Source: RPQJ01 sp044226195
Lineage (GTDB): Bacteria > Pseudomonadota > Gammaproteobacteria > Steroidobacterales > Steroidobacteraceae
Length of the DNA stretch: 64,000 nucleotides
Direction of reading: 5' to 3'
Assembly (NCBI GenBank): GCA_044226195.1
Contig: JBGAHO010000005.1
Coordinates: 58,180 to 122,179, forward strand
Part shown: positions 24,663 through 35,528 of the stretch, one piece after another
Layout: every line of letters begins with the position of its first letter
How positions within the stretch are numbered: position 1 is the first letter of the stretch
Position numbers and translations under genes: made by a program
Notes under the pieces: model-generated
Told to the model about the DNA's origin: nothing
Databases searched by the model: none
Seen by the model: the letters and a program-made list of their open reading frames with translations, nothing else

Positions 24663-26303
24663 ATGAGCCAGACACAGACCACGCCTGCCCAGGGACATGC
24701 CGACCCGCGCGTACCGCCGCGCGAGCGCTGCGTCGTCCGCTACCTGATCGATCGCTGGGCGGCCGAGAAGGCCGACCAGGCGTACGTGGTCTTCGATGCA
24801 TCGCAGCAATGGACGTATCGCGAACTGCGCGAGAAGGTCGTGTCGGTCGCCGTCGGACTGCAGAAGCAGGGCGTCCGGCAGGGCGACTTCGTGCTGTGCT
24901 GGCAGCCGAACACGCCCGACATGCTGCTCACGTACTACGCGCTCAACTACCTCGGCGCGATCTACGTGCCGATCAACACGGCGTACCGCGGCGGCGTGCT
25001 CGAGCACGTCATCGCGAACTCCGGCGCGCGGCTCGCGGTCGTGCACAGCGACCTGGTTGCGCGTCTGCGGGACGTGAAGCTGGCGCAGCTCGAGCGGCTC
25101 GTGATCACGGGTCCCGGGGACGCGGCTGCCGCACCGCTGGCGGCCGTGCCGTTCTCGACGCTGTCCGGGACCGAGGCGGAACTTCTGCCGCTCGCGCGCC
25201 CGATCGAGCCGTGGGACACGCAGTCGATCATCTACACGTCGGGCACCACGGGGCCGTCGAAAGGCGTGCTCTCGTCGTACCTGCACATGTACACCAACCC
25301 CGGCCCGGAGGCGTGGTACTTCATCGACGGCAGCGACCGCTTCCTGGTCAACATGCCGATGTTCCACATCGGCGGCATGGGCCTCCCGTTCGCGATGCTG
25401 GTGCGCGGCGGCTCGATCGTGCTGCCCGAGCGCTTCTCGACCGACACGTTCTGGCCGCTCGCGCGCGAGACGGGAACCACCGCCGTGTTCCTGCTCGGCG
25501 TGATGGCCACGTTCCTGTTGAAGGTCCCGCCGGGTCCCGACGACCGCAACCACAAGGTGAGGAAGTGCTTCATCGTGCCGCTCAACGACGGCGCGCAGGA
25601 ATTCCACGAGCGCTTCGGCTGCGACGTCTACACCATCTTCAACATGACGGAGATCTCCTCGCCGATCGTCTCGGAGCCGAACCCGAAGGTGCGCGGCACC
25701 TGCGGCAAGGTGCGGCCTGGAGTGGAAGTGCGCCTCGTGGACGAGAACGACTGCGAGGTGCCGGTCGGCACCGTGGGCGAGATGATCGTGCGCACCGACC
25801 GCCCCTGGGCCATGAACAGCGGCTACAACAAGAACCCCGAGGCTACGGCCCGTGCTTGGCGCAACGGCTGGTTCCACACCGGCGACGCGTTCCGCATGGA
25901 TGCCGAGGGCAACTTCTTCTTCGTCGACCGCATCAAGGACGCCATCCGCCGTCGCGGCGAGAACATCTCGTCGTTCGAGGTGGAGGCGGAAATCGTGCGC
26001 TTCCCGGCCGTCCGCGAGGCCGCCGCGCTGGCCGTGCCGAGCGAGCTGGGGGAGGACGAGGTCATGGCGGTGGTCGCGCCGGCGCCCGGCCACGAGGTGG
26101 ATCCGGCCCGGCTGATCGAATTCCTGCGCGACCGGCTCGCATACTTCATGATCCCGCGCTACATCCGCGTCCTGCCCGAACTGCCGAAGACGCCGTCATC
26201 GAAGGTGCTGAAGGCCCAGTTGCGCGCGGAGGGGATCACCCCCGATACCTGGGACCGCGAGAAAGCGGGTATCGTCATCCGTCGGGACCGAATCGGAGGC
26301 TGA
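24663..26303 (+). CDS. acyl-CoA ligase (AMP-dependent synthetase)
   Basis: A 546-residue member of the ANL adenylating superfamily that activates a carboxylic acid with ATP and CoA. The P-loop-like motif YTSGTTGPSKG starts at residue 191. The IFNMTE motif, the GWFHTGD motif, the DRIKDAIRRRGENISS hinge and the C-terminal PSSKVLK lysine follow in order. Overall wording is closest to crotonobetaine/carnitine-CoA ligase-like proteins, which take short or medium, often branched acids. The start ATG is preceded by GGGGGA. It heads a rightward operon with the TetR regulator (3-base gap) and an acyl-CoA dehydrogenase, and should provide the CoA thioester used by the dehydrogenase, crotonase and mutase. 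Confidence 0.9.
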   Translation: MSQTQTTPAQGHADPRVPPRERCVVRYLIDRWAAEKADQAYVVFDASQQWTYRELREKVVSVAVGLQKQGVRQGDFVLCWQPNTPDMLLTYYALNYLGAIYVPINTAYRGGVLEHVIANSGARLAVVHSDLVARLRDVKLAQLERLVITGPGDAAAAPLAAVPFSTLSGTEAELLPLARPIEPWDTQSIIYTSGTTGPSKGVLSSYLHMYTNPGPEAWYFIDGSDRFLVNMPMFHIGGMGLPFAMLVRGGSIVLPERFSTDTFWPLARETGTTAVFLLGVMATFLLKVPPGPDDRNHKVRKCFIVPLNDGAQEFHERFGCDVYTIFNMTEISSPIVSEPNPKVRGTCGKVRPGVEVRLVDENDCEVPVGTVGEMIVRTDRPWAMNSGYNKNPEATARAWRNGWFHTGDAFRMDAEGNFFFVDRIKDAIRRRGENISSFEVEAEIVRFPAVREAAALAVPSELGEDEVMAVVAPAPGHEVDPARLIEFLRDRLAYFMIPRYIRVLPELPKTPSSKVLKAQLRAEGITPDTWDREKAGIVIRRDRIGG

Positions 26304-26306
26304 GCC

Positions 26307-26960
26307 TTGGCAAGCAGGAAGGACAAGTCCGCCGTGGCGTCGGTCGCGCGCCAGGCGAACGTCGCCGAGCTGCGCACCGAGGTACAGGAGTTCAAGCGCC
26401 GGCGCATCCTCGAGGAGGCGCGCGAGCTGTTCTTCGCCCACGGCTACGAGTCGACGACGCTCGATGCGATCGCCGAGGCGCTCAACGTCACCAAGCCGTT
26501 CCTCTACTCCTACTTCCGCAACAAGAGCGAGATCCTCAACGCGATCTGCGAGATCGGCATCACCAAGTCGATCGAGGCCCTCGACGAGGCGCTCGCCACC
26601 AAGCTCGCGCCGCCCGAGAAGCTGCGGCTGATCGTCGAGAACGTCACGACGATCATCATCACCAACCAGAAGTACATCGTCGTCTACATGCGCGAGGAGA
26701 AGAACCTCGAGCGCAAGGAAGCGAAGTACCTGATGGGGTTGCGCCGCGATTTCGACCAGCGCCTCGCGCAGCTGCTGCAGGACGGCGTCGATGCCGGCGA
26801 CTTCGACGTCGAGGATGCGCCGCTCGTGTCGGTGTCGATCAGCGGCATGATCACCTGGGTCGCCAACTGGTTCCGCCCGGGTCGCCATTCGCAGGCCGAG
26901 GTGGTCAGCCACACCATCCGCCTCGTCGAGCGGATGGTGGCGAAGCGCCCGCGCCGCTAG
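26307..26960 (+). CDS. TetR-family transcriptional regulator
   Basis: A 217-residue regulator. The N-terminal helix-turn-helix domain (about 30-80) reads RRRILEEARELFFAHGYESTTLDAIAEALNVTKPFLYSYFRNKSE, typical of the TetR fold. It is preceded by a basic 25-residue extension, and an all-helical ligand-binding domain follows. It starts at TTG with a GGAGG site about 6-7 nt upstream. Its position inside the CoA ligase-dehydrogenase operon suggests autoregulation through the inverted repeat at 24606-24627, released by an acyl-CoA or acid of the pathway. It might also control the dehydrogenase-meaB unit through the same site. These targets are inference. Confidence 0.92.
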   Translation: MASRKDKSAVASVARQANVAELRTEVQEFKRRRILEEARELFFAHGYESTTLDAIAEALNVTKPFLYSYFRNKSEILNAICEIGITKSIEALDEALATKLAPPEKLRLIVENVTTIIITNQKYIVVYMREEKNLERKEAKYLMGLRRDFDQRLAQLLQDGVDAGDFDVEDAPLVSVSISGMITWVANWFRPGRHSQAEVVSHTIRLVERMVAKRPRR

Positions 26961-27023
26961 GCGCCGCATCCGTCCGTCCCGCGACCGCGAACCGGACCAC
27001 GCATCCCGCCCGGAGAGTTGCCC

Positions 27024-28187
27024 ATGGCCATGCGCCGCACGATTTTCGAGCCCGAGCACGAGACCTTCCGCGACCACGCCCGTCGCTTCTTCCAGCAGGA
27101 GATCGCTCCGCACGGTGAGCGCTGGCGCGAGGCGGGCCGGGTCGATCGCGAGGCCTACCTGAAGGCGGGCGAGCAGGGCTACCTGATGATGTGGGCCGAC
27201 GAGCAGTACGGCGGCGCCGGCGTGCAGGACTTCCGCTACGAGCAGATCCTCATCGAGGAGAACATCCGCCACGGCGAGCCGTGCTTCTACCTCAACCTGC
27301 ATTCGCGTCTCGTGGGCCCCTACCTCGGGCAGCTCGGCAACGAGGAGCAGAAGGCGCGCCTGCTGCCCGCACTCGTCCGCGGCGAAAGGATCCTCGCCAT
27401 CGCGATCACGGAGCCGGGCGCCGGCAGCGACGTCGCCGGCCTCAAGACCCGGGCGGAGGACAAGGGCGACCACTGGCTGCTGAACGGCTCGAAGACCTAC
27501 ATCTCGAACGGCCAGCTCGCCGACGTCGTGATCGTCGTGGCGCGCACGGTGCCCGACCAGCGCTACGGCATCGGCCTGTTCATCGTCGAGCGCGGCATGG
27601 AGGGGTTCGAGCGCGGCCGCAACCTGAAGAAGGTGGGCCTCGCCGCGCAGGACACCTCGGAGCTGTTCTTCAACAACGTGAAGGTGCCGAAGGCGAACGT
27701 GCTCGGCGACCCGTACAGGGGCTTCCACGCCCTGACGCATTTCCTCGCGGAAGAGCGGCTGATGGGCTCGGTGCAGTACATGACCGGGGCGCAGCTCGCG
27801 TGGGACCTCACGCTCGACTGGGTGCGCGAGCGCCGCATGTTCGGCAAGCCGCTCGGCGCGTTCCAGAACACGCGCTTCAAGCTGGCGGAGCTGCGCGCGC
27901 AGATCGATGCCACGCAGTGCTTCGTCGACACCTGCGTGATGGAGCACGTGAACGGCCGGCTGGATCCGGACCTCGCCGCCGAGGCCAAGCTCGTCGCGAG
28001 CGAACTCGAGTTTCGCACCTGCGACGACTGCCTGCAGCTCTTCGGCGGCGCCGGCTACATGGACGAGTACCGGATCTCGCGGCTGTGGACCTCGGCCCGC
28101 GTGTCGCGCATCTACGCGGGCACCTCCGAGATCATGAAGGAGATCATCTCGCGCAGCGTCGGCCTCGACGACCGCAAGATGACCTGA
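27024..28187 (+). CDS. acyl-CoA dehydrogenase, LCAD-like active-site arrangement
   Basis: A 387-residue FAD flavoprotein that introduces a 2,3-double bond into an acyl-CoA. Visible motifs are ITEPGAGSDVAGL (flavin and substrate contacts), the RMFGKPLGAFQ segment, CLQLFGGAGYMDEY and the C-terminal IYAGTSEIMKE. In medium-chain enzymes the catalytic Glu precedes that Gly; here the residue is Ala365, as in long-chain and some branched-chain enzymes where the base comes from an earlier helix. ATG 27024 has a GGAGA site 7 nt upstream; an in-frame TTG at 27018 is less likely. It is the third gene of the CoA ligase operon and faces the metalloprotease tail to tail, 1 base apart. Confidence 0.9.
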   Translation: MAMRRTIFEPEHETFRDHARRFFQQEIAPHGERWREAGRVDREAYLKAGEQGYLMMWADEQYGGAGVQDFRYEQILIEENIRHGEPCFYLNLHSRLVGPYLGQLGNEEQKARLLPALVRGERILAIAITEPGAGSDVAGLKTRAEDKGDHWLLNGSKTYISNGQLADVVIVVARTVPDQRYGIGLFIVERGMEGFERGRNLKKVGLAAQDTSELFFNNVKVPKANVLGDPYRGFHALTHFLAEERLMGSVQYMTGAQLAWDLTLDWVRERRMFGKPLGAFQNTRFKLAELRAQIDATQCFVDTCVMEHVNGRLDPDLAAEAKLVASELEFRTCDDCLQLFGGAGYMDEYRISRLWTSARVSRIYAGTSEIMKEIISRSVGLDDRKMT

Positions 28188-28188
28188 G

Positions 28189-31100
28189 TCAGCGCGCGAC
28201 GGCGTGGCGACGCCGCGCCAGCACCGGGGCCAGCAGCAACAGCAGCAGTCCGGCCGGGTCGGTGGCTCCGCCGCCGCCACCGCCTCCACCCCCGCCACCT
28301 CCCGAGCCGGAGCCCTCGACGGTGACGGACTGGCTGGCGGAATTGTTGCCGAGGTCGGAGTCGTCGTCGGCTCGCGCCGTGCCGCTGATCGTGAACGTTC
28401 CCGCCTGATTCGCGCGCAACCGCACGTCCACTCCGCGGCTGGCGCCGCTCGCCAGCGAGCCGAAGGGGCAGCTCACGGACCCCGCATTGACGGCACAAGG
28501 TGCGCCATCGGCGGTGACGCTGTCGATTGAAAAGGACGCGGGAACCGTCAGGTCGACGACCACGCCGTCGGTCGGCGCGAGGGCCGTCACGGTGAACCGC
28601 GCGAGGTCGAAGGACGCGCCGACACTCGTGATCAGCCCGCCCCCGGTGACGGCGAGGGAGACGTTGCCGCGTGCATCCACGCTGATGAACTCGCCGCGGT
28701 GGTTGTCCGCGGCATCGACGTCGTTGTCGGCGGAGGCGAAGGCATCGACCTGCAGTCCCCCGATCGCGTCGGCCCGCAGGCGGGCGACGATCGTCGCGGT
28801 GGCATTCGCCGGCAACGCGCCGAGCGTGCACTGCAGTTGCCCGGCGGCCACGCTGCACGACCCCTGGGATGGCGTGCCGCCGAGCACCGTCAGCCCGGTC
28901 CCGGTGCTGAGGCTGGCGGCCGTCCCGGTCACGGGCTGCGTGGCCGCCTGCAGCGTCACCGTGTAGTCGAAGGTGGCGCCCTGGCGCACGTGCAGGCCGG
29001 ACGTCAGCGGCGCGATGCCGACGTTGGTGTTCGGCAGCACGTTGAACTGGAAGCGCCACGCATCGTCGGCGGGCACCGTGTCCCCGTCCGCGGTGGCGGT
29101 CGCGGTGAGCGAGTAGGTGGCGACCGAGTCGCCGACCAGGGTCACCGTCACGCGGTTGGTTTCGCCGGAGTCGAGTGCGCCGACCGTGCAGTTGACGGCG
29201 CCGGTGGTGATCGCGCACGTGCCGCGCGTCGATTGCGCCGCGGTGGCACGCACGCCCGCGGGCAGGGTCAGGCTGAAGCGACTGTTGTCGGCGGGCGTGG
29301 CGCCGATCGAGGTCATGTCGAATGCCACGGTGCGCGCCACGCGGTCGTACGACGTGACCAGGGTCGGGGTCTGCTCGATCCGCACGTCGACCATCGACTG
29401 GACCTGCAGCGACACGGTGACTCGCGAGGGGTCGCTGCTGCCGATGTGCTGGTTGTCCGGCGCTGTCACGACGGCATCGACCACGGCGGCGCCGAGGCTG
29501 CGCCCCAGCAGTTGCACGTCGACCTGGCGCGACCCGCCGGACTCGATCGGGGCGGCGAACCGGCAGTGAAATCCGTGCGTCGTGCCGGCGTCGGCGCTGC
29601 ATTGCGCACCCGCCGCGGAGACCGAGTACACGTCGACGGCGTCGCTCGCCAGCACCTGGAACGTGACGTCGCTGGCCGCGGTGGGACCGATCGAGCGAAC
29701 GACGTAGGACCGCACGATCATGCCCTCGAGCGGCAGCGTCGAACTGCCCGTGAGCGCGGTCAGCGTGAGTTCGACGTTCGGGAACGCGGTCGCGTCGACA
29801 CTGGCGTCGTCGTTGTCGTGTGCGCTGTCGTTGCTCGACCCGAGGCTCAGCCGGAACCCCTGGCGGTCCGCGCGCAGGCCCCGCACGTCGAACTGCACCT
29901 GTCGCGAGGCGCCCGGATCGAGTGCGCCGAGCGCGCAGGTCGTCTGGCCGGGCACCGTCGTGCAGGTGGCGCCCGACCCGCTGGCCGAGACCAGCTCGAA
30001 GTTGACCGGCGTCTGCACGGTGATGGCCGCGTTCTCGAGCGCGCGCGGTCCCGCGTTGCTGGCGGTCGCCGTGAAGGACTGCAGCTGGCCGACGTAGCCG
30101 CTGACCAGCGGGGGGCTCACCGCGAGGGCACCGTCCGCCGGGGTCGCGAACGTCACCTGCAGGCTGTCGCTGCCGTTGGTGGCGTCGATATCGGCGGCGG
30201 CGGTCGCGCTCGCGAGGAGCGTGCCGCTGCCCGGCGTGCCGCCACGCACCACCGCGTCGACCGGGCGGTGCTCGCCCGCGGCCAGCGTGCCGAGCGGGCA
30301 CGTCCAGGTGCCGGACGCGAGCGCACAGGTGCCGCCCGTGACCGTGGCGCCCGCGATCGAGAGCAACCCGCTGCTGCCGAGACTCAACACCGTCTGGTCC
30401 GCGCTCGCCGTGCCCTTCGAGACGACGTCGACCGTCACGTGGACGTCGTCGCCCGTGAACGCCGCCCGGGTCGTGTCGGCGATCTCGGCCGCGACGTCGG
30501 TGTAGCTGCGCGTCGCGAGGCAGGTCGCGGCGTTCACGACCGGCGCGATGTGGTCGAGACTGCACTGCGAGAACGTGCTGCTGCCATTGATCACGGGCGC
30601 CATGAGGAAGGTCTGCGGCGTGGTCGCGCAGGTCGAGCCGCTCTCGCCGTCGTGCTGGGCCCCGAAGTTGTGCCCGATCTCATGGGCGGCGATGAGCGAC
30701 GAATAGAACGTGTCGCGGTAGGTCTGGCTCAGCGAGGACGCGAAGCGCGACGAGCAGAGCGTGCCGATGTAGGCGATGCCGACGGTCGTGCCGTCGAGCT
30801 CCCGCCCGGTCATCAGGTGCGCGAGGCCGCGCGAGGCCGCCTGCGGGGTGGCCCGGCGGTAGGTCTCGAACTGGCCGAGCAGCGTGTCGGCGGACGTCGC
30901 GGTCATGCCGCCGTCGTCGCCGAGCACCTGCACGAAACTCGACGTGACCCGCACGCCGACCTGCGCGCTGAAGATGCCGTCGATGTTGTTGAGGCGCGCG
31001 AGCATCTCCCCGGCCGTGGACGGGTACTGCGTCGCGAGCCGGGTGTCGCCGATGAGTGCGAGGTCGAGTTCCTTCGTCGCGACCGCCGCGCCGATGGCGG

Positions 31101-31704
31101 GGGCACGGGCCTTCAGCTCGGCGAAGATGGCCTGGTAGGCAGGCACCTTGGAGCTCGCGCCCTCCGTGCCGTTGGCGTCCGGGGCCGCGAGCACCCGACA
31201 GAACCCGGGGCCGAGGTTGCCGTCCGTGTCCGCCGCCCGGAATACCAGTGTCGCGGCCGGGTCGTAGCGGGGCAGGCCGGGGTCGAGTTCGCTCGTGACG
31301 CTGGCGGCAGGCGCCACGATGTACAGCTCCGTGCCGTCATACACCAGGCCGCGCAGTCCGTCCGGCAACCGGGTCAGTCGCACCCACGATCCGTCGAGTC
31401 CGGCCACCGTGCCACGGTACAGGGCATAGGCCGGCAGGCCCGTCCGCTGGGCCGCCGGCAGCTGGCGCAGCAGCCGGTCATTCGTCACCAGGTCGAGCTC
31501 GAACCGCCGTCCGTAGGCGTCGAAGCGGGCGTGCGCGGTCGACGAGGACTTTGGGCGCCCGGTGGCGGGCCAGGCGGGCAGGCCGGTCAGCACGACCGGC
31601 TCGGCGTACAGGATGCGGGCGGTCTTGGGGGCGGCGAGCGCGGCCGAACTCAGCAGGCAGGCCGCCAAGGCGGCGAAAATTCGGGAGATTATCGTTCTTG
31701 TCAC
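28189..31704 (-). CDS. secreted reprolysin-like metalloprotease with beta-sandwich repeats and Gly-rich C-terminal sorting tail
   Basis: A protein of 1171 residues. After a signal peptide (hydrophobic ALAACLLSSAALAA) and a propeptide-like region comes a zinc protease domain. Its HEIGHNFGAQH site at 341-351 matches the HExxHxxGxxH of reprolysin/ADAM-like M12 peptidases. From about residue 420 onward are four or more repeats of roughly 120-150 residues with paired Cys (CAL..G.W.CPLGTL, CT..GQ.TCALGAL, CAI..GAVNCTVGAL, CSVAAGQLQCTLGAL, CAVNAGSVSCPFGSL), resembling DUF11/CARDB beta-sandwich domains. It ends in ten or more Gly, a hydrophobic helix and an Arg cluster, a GlyGly-CTERM-like sorting signal. 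GTG 31704 follows AAGGA at good spacing. Confidence 0.85.
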   Translation of the reverse strand: MTRTIISRIFAALAACLLSSAALAAPKTARILYAEPVVLTGLPAWPATGRPKSSSTAHARFDAYGRRFELDLVTNDRLLRQLPAAQRTGLPAYALYRGTVAGLDGSWVRLTRLPDGLRGLVYDGTELYIVAPAASVTSELDPGLPRYDPAATLVFRAADTDGNLGPGFCRVLAAPDANGTEGASSKVPAYQAIFAELKARAPAIGAAVATKELDLALIGDTRLATQYPSTAGEMLARLNNIDGIFSAQVGVRVTSSFVQVLGDDGGMTATSADTLLGQFETYRRATPQAASRGLAHLMTGRELDGTTVGIAYIGTLCSSRFASSLSQTYRDTFYSSLIAAHEIGHNFGAQHDGESGSTCATTPQTFLMAPVINGSSTFSQCSLDHIAPVVNAATCLATRSYTDVAAEIADTTRAAFTGDDVHVTVDVVSKGTASADQTVLSLGSSGLLSIAGATVTGGTCALASGTWTCPLGTLAAGEHRPVDAVVRGGTPGSGTLLASATAAADIDATNGSDSLQVTFATPADGALAVSPPLVSGYVGQLQSFTATASNAGPRALENAAITVQTPVNFELVSASGSGATCTTVPGQTTCALGALDPGASRQVQFDVRGLRADRQGFRLSLGSSNDSAHDNDDASVDATAFPNVELTLTALTGSSTLPLEGMIVRSYVVRSIGPTAASDVTFQVLASDAVDVYSVSAAGAQCSADAGTTHGFHCRFAAPIESGGSRQVDVQLLGRSLGAAVVDAVVTAPDNQHIGSSDPSRVTVSLQVQSMVDVRIEQTPTLVTSYDRVARTVAFDMTSIGATPADNSRFSLTLPAGVRATAAQSTRGTCAITTGAVNCTVGALDSGETNRVTVTLVGDSVATYSLTATATADGDTVPADDAWRFQFNVLPNTNVGIAPLTSGLHVRQGATFDYTVTLQAATQPVTGTAASLSTGTGLTVLGGTPSQGSCSVAAGQLQCTLGALPANATATIVARLRADAIGGLQVDAFASADNDVDAADNHRGEFISVDARGNVSLAVTGGGLITSVGASFDLARFTVTALAPTDGVVVDLTVPASFSIDSVTADGAPCAVNAGSVSCPFGSLASGASRGVDVRLRANQAGTFTISGTARADDDSDLGNNSASQSVTVEGSGSGGGGGGGGGGGGATDPAGLLLLLLAPVLARRRHAVAR

Positions 31705-31920
31705 CGGCAACGTCCTTGCCCCGGGACCTCGCCTACCGGCCGTCCGGCGGCTCGGCACGGACTATGCGCAATGGGCCTCCGGCGGGTCAAATGCCAGGGT
31801 GCTACGCATTCCTCCATTTCCAAAATATGGTGCGGTGCCGCAAACTGGCAGGACCCCGCCGGCCACCGGGTCACCGGATGTCGCCGGCTGCCACCAGGAA
31901 CTGACGAACGGAGACCCCAC

Positions 31921-34071
<2,151 letters not shown>

Positions 34072-34102
34072 CCCGGCCCCCACGAATTACGGAGAGATCC
34101 AC

Positions 34103-35278
34103 ATGAGTCTCAATCCCCGCGATGTCGTCATCGTCGATGGCGTCCGCTCCGCGATGGGCCGCTCCAAGGGCGGCATGTTCCGCAACGTCCGTGCCGAGGT
34201 GCTGTCGGCCGAACTGATCAAGGCCCTGTTCGCGCGCAACCCGGCGGCGAAGATGGACGAGGTCGAGGACGTGATCTGGGGCTGCGTGAACCAGACCCTC
34301 GAGCAGGGCATGAACGTGGCGCGCAATGCGCTCCTGATGGCCGGCCTGCCGCACACCGTGCCCGGCCAGACCGTCAACCGCCTGTGCGGCTCGTCGATGC
34401 AGGCGCTGCACACCGCGGCCGCGCAGATCATGACCGGCCAGGGCGACGTGTTCGTGATCGGCGGCGTGGAGCACATGGGCCACGTCAACATGATGCACGG
34501 CATCGACCTCAACCCGTCCGCGTCGAAACAGTACGCGAAGGCCTCGAACATGATGGGCCTCACGGCCGAGATGCTCGGGCGCATGCACGGCATCACGCGC
34601 GAGATGCAGGACCAGTTCGCGCTGCGCTCGCACAAGCGGGCGTGGGACGCGACCACGAGCGGCCGCTTCCGCAAGGAGATCGTCGGCATCGAGGGCCACG
34701 ACGCCAACGGCGTGCGCGTGCTCTGCGACATCGACGAGGTCATCCGCCAGGACGCGACCCTCGAGGCGCTCGCAGCGCTGCCGCCGGCGTTCGATCCCAA
34801 GGGCGGCACGGTGACCGCGGGCTCGTCGTCCGCGATTTCGGACGGCGCCTCGGCCATGCTGGTGATGAGCGCCGAGCGCGCCCGGGCCCTCGGGCTCAAG
34901 CCGCGCGCGAAGATCCGCGCCATGGCCGTGGCGGGCTGCGACCCGGCGATCATGGGCTACGGCCCGGTGCCGGCGACGAAGAAGGCGCTCAAGCGGGCGG
35001 GCCTCGAGATGAAGGACATCCAGGTCGCCGAACTGAACGAGGCCTTCGCGGCACAGTCGCTGCCCGTGATCAAGGACCTCGGCCTGATGGACAGCTTCGA
35101 CTCGAAGGTGAACCTGAACGGCGGCGCGATCGCGCTCGGTCACCCGCTCGGCTGCTCCGGCGCGCGCATCACCACGGCGCTGGTGAACGTCATGGAGCAG
35201 CAGGACGCCACGCTCGGCGTCGCCACGATGTGCATCGGCCTCGGCCAGGGCATCACGACGATCGTCGAGCGCGTCTGA
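34103..35278 (+). CDS. fadA: acetyl-CoA C-acyltransferase (3-ketoacyl-CoA thiolase)
   Basis: A 391-residue thiolase, the beta subunit partner of FadB, cleaving 3-ketoacyl-CoA with CoA. The nucleophilic Cys95 is in NRLCGSSMQAL. The other active-site motifs are GGAIALGHPLGCSGAR (His) and MCIGLGQG (second Cys), and NEAFAAQ is also present. Length equals that of E. coli FadA (387). It follows fadB in the usual order for gammaproteobacterial fadBA, with GGAGA ahead of the ATG. After its stop comes a G-rich hairpin and poly-G tract. The next gene is a long acyl-CoA dehydrogenase that supplies its pathway. Confidence 0.95.
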   Translation: MSLNPRDVVIVDGVRSAMGRSKGGMFRNVRAEVLSAELIKALFARNPAAKMDEVEDVIWGCVNQTLEQGMNVARNALLMAGLPHTVPGQTVNRLCGSSMQALHTAAAQIMTGQGDVFVIGGVEHMGHVNMMHGIDLNPSASKQYAKASNMMGLTAEMLGRMHGITREMQDQFALRSHKRAWDATTSGRFRKEIVGIEGHDANGVRVLCDIDEVIRQDATLEALAALPPAFDPKGGTVTAGSSSAISDGASAMLVMSAERARALGLKPRAKIRAMAVAGCDPAIMGYGPVPATKKALKRAGLEMKDIQVAELNEAFAAQSLPVIKDLGLMDSFDSKVNLNGGAIALGHPLGCSGARITTALVNVMEQQDATLGVATMCIGLGQGITTIVERV

Positions 35279-35287
35279 TCCCGCGGC

Positions 35288-35306
35288 GGGGGGGGGGGGG
35301 GGGGGG
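35288..35306. repeat. homopolymer of 19 G
   Basis: Nineteen consecutive G residues lie 10 bases after the fadA stop, followed by C and six more G. Nothing else in the window approaches this length. It is intergenic, so slippage would not frameshift a protein. It may change the strength of the adjoining hairpin or the spacing to the next gene, or it may be partly a sequencing or assembly artefact. Confidence 0.85.
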
Positions 35307-35333
35307 CGGGGGGTAGGTGCGGGACCCCCCGCC
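35305..35333 (+). terminator. strong GC hairpin after fadA
   Basis: GGCGGGGGG (35305-35313) pairs perfectly with CCCCCCGCC (35325-35333) around an 11-nt loop. There is no T-run after it, so it is not a classical intrinsic terminator. It could still pause transcription or protect the 3' end of the fadBA message from exonucleases. Confidence 0.45.
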
Positions 35334-35528
35334 GCCGCCTGCTTCTTCGCCCCGTTCTGGGGCGTCGGCCGTGCCCGGCAGGCATTTGCCGAGATGCAGG
35401 CGCCCGTGCCTGCACAAATCCCCGATACCGAGTCCATGTCCCATTGCCGATAGTGCCGCGCAGTCGCGAGGGATTGCGCTCGCGGCCGAGTTGCCAGGCT
35501 TTTCATGGGCAGGAGCCCCGAGGTTGCC

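Noticed and set aside
28699..31920. Very long open frame on the plus strand upstream of fadB, antisense to the metalloprotease
   Set aside because: It is rich in Arg, Ala, Gly and Val with no family motif and lies wholly opposite a gene with a signal peptide, zinc site and repeats. It is a GC-rich shadow; fadB starts at 31921.
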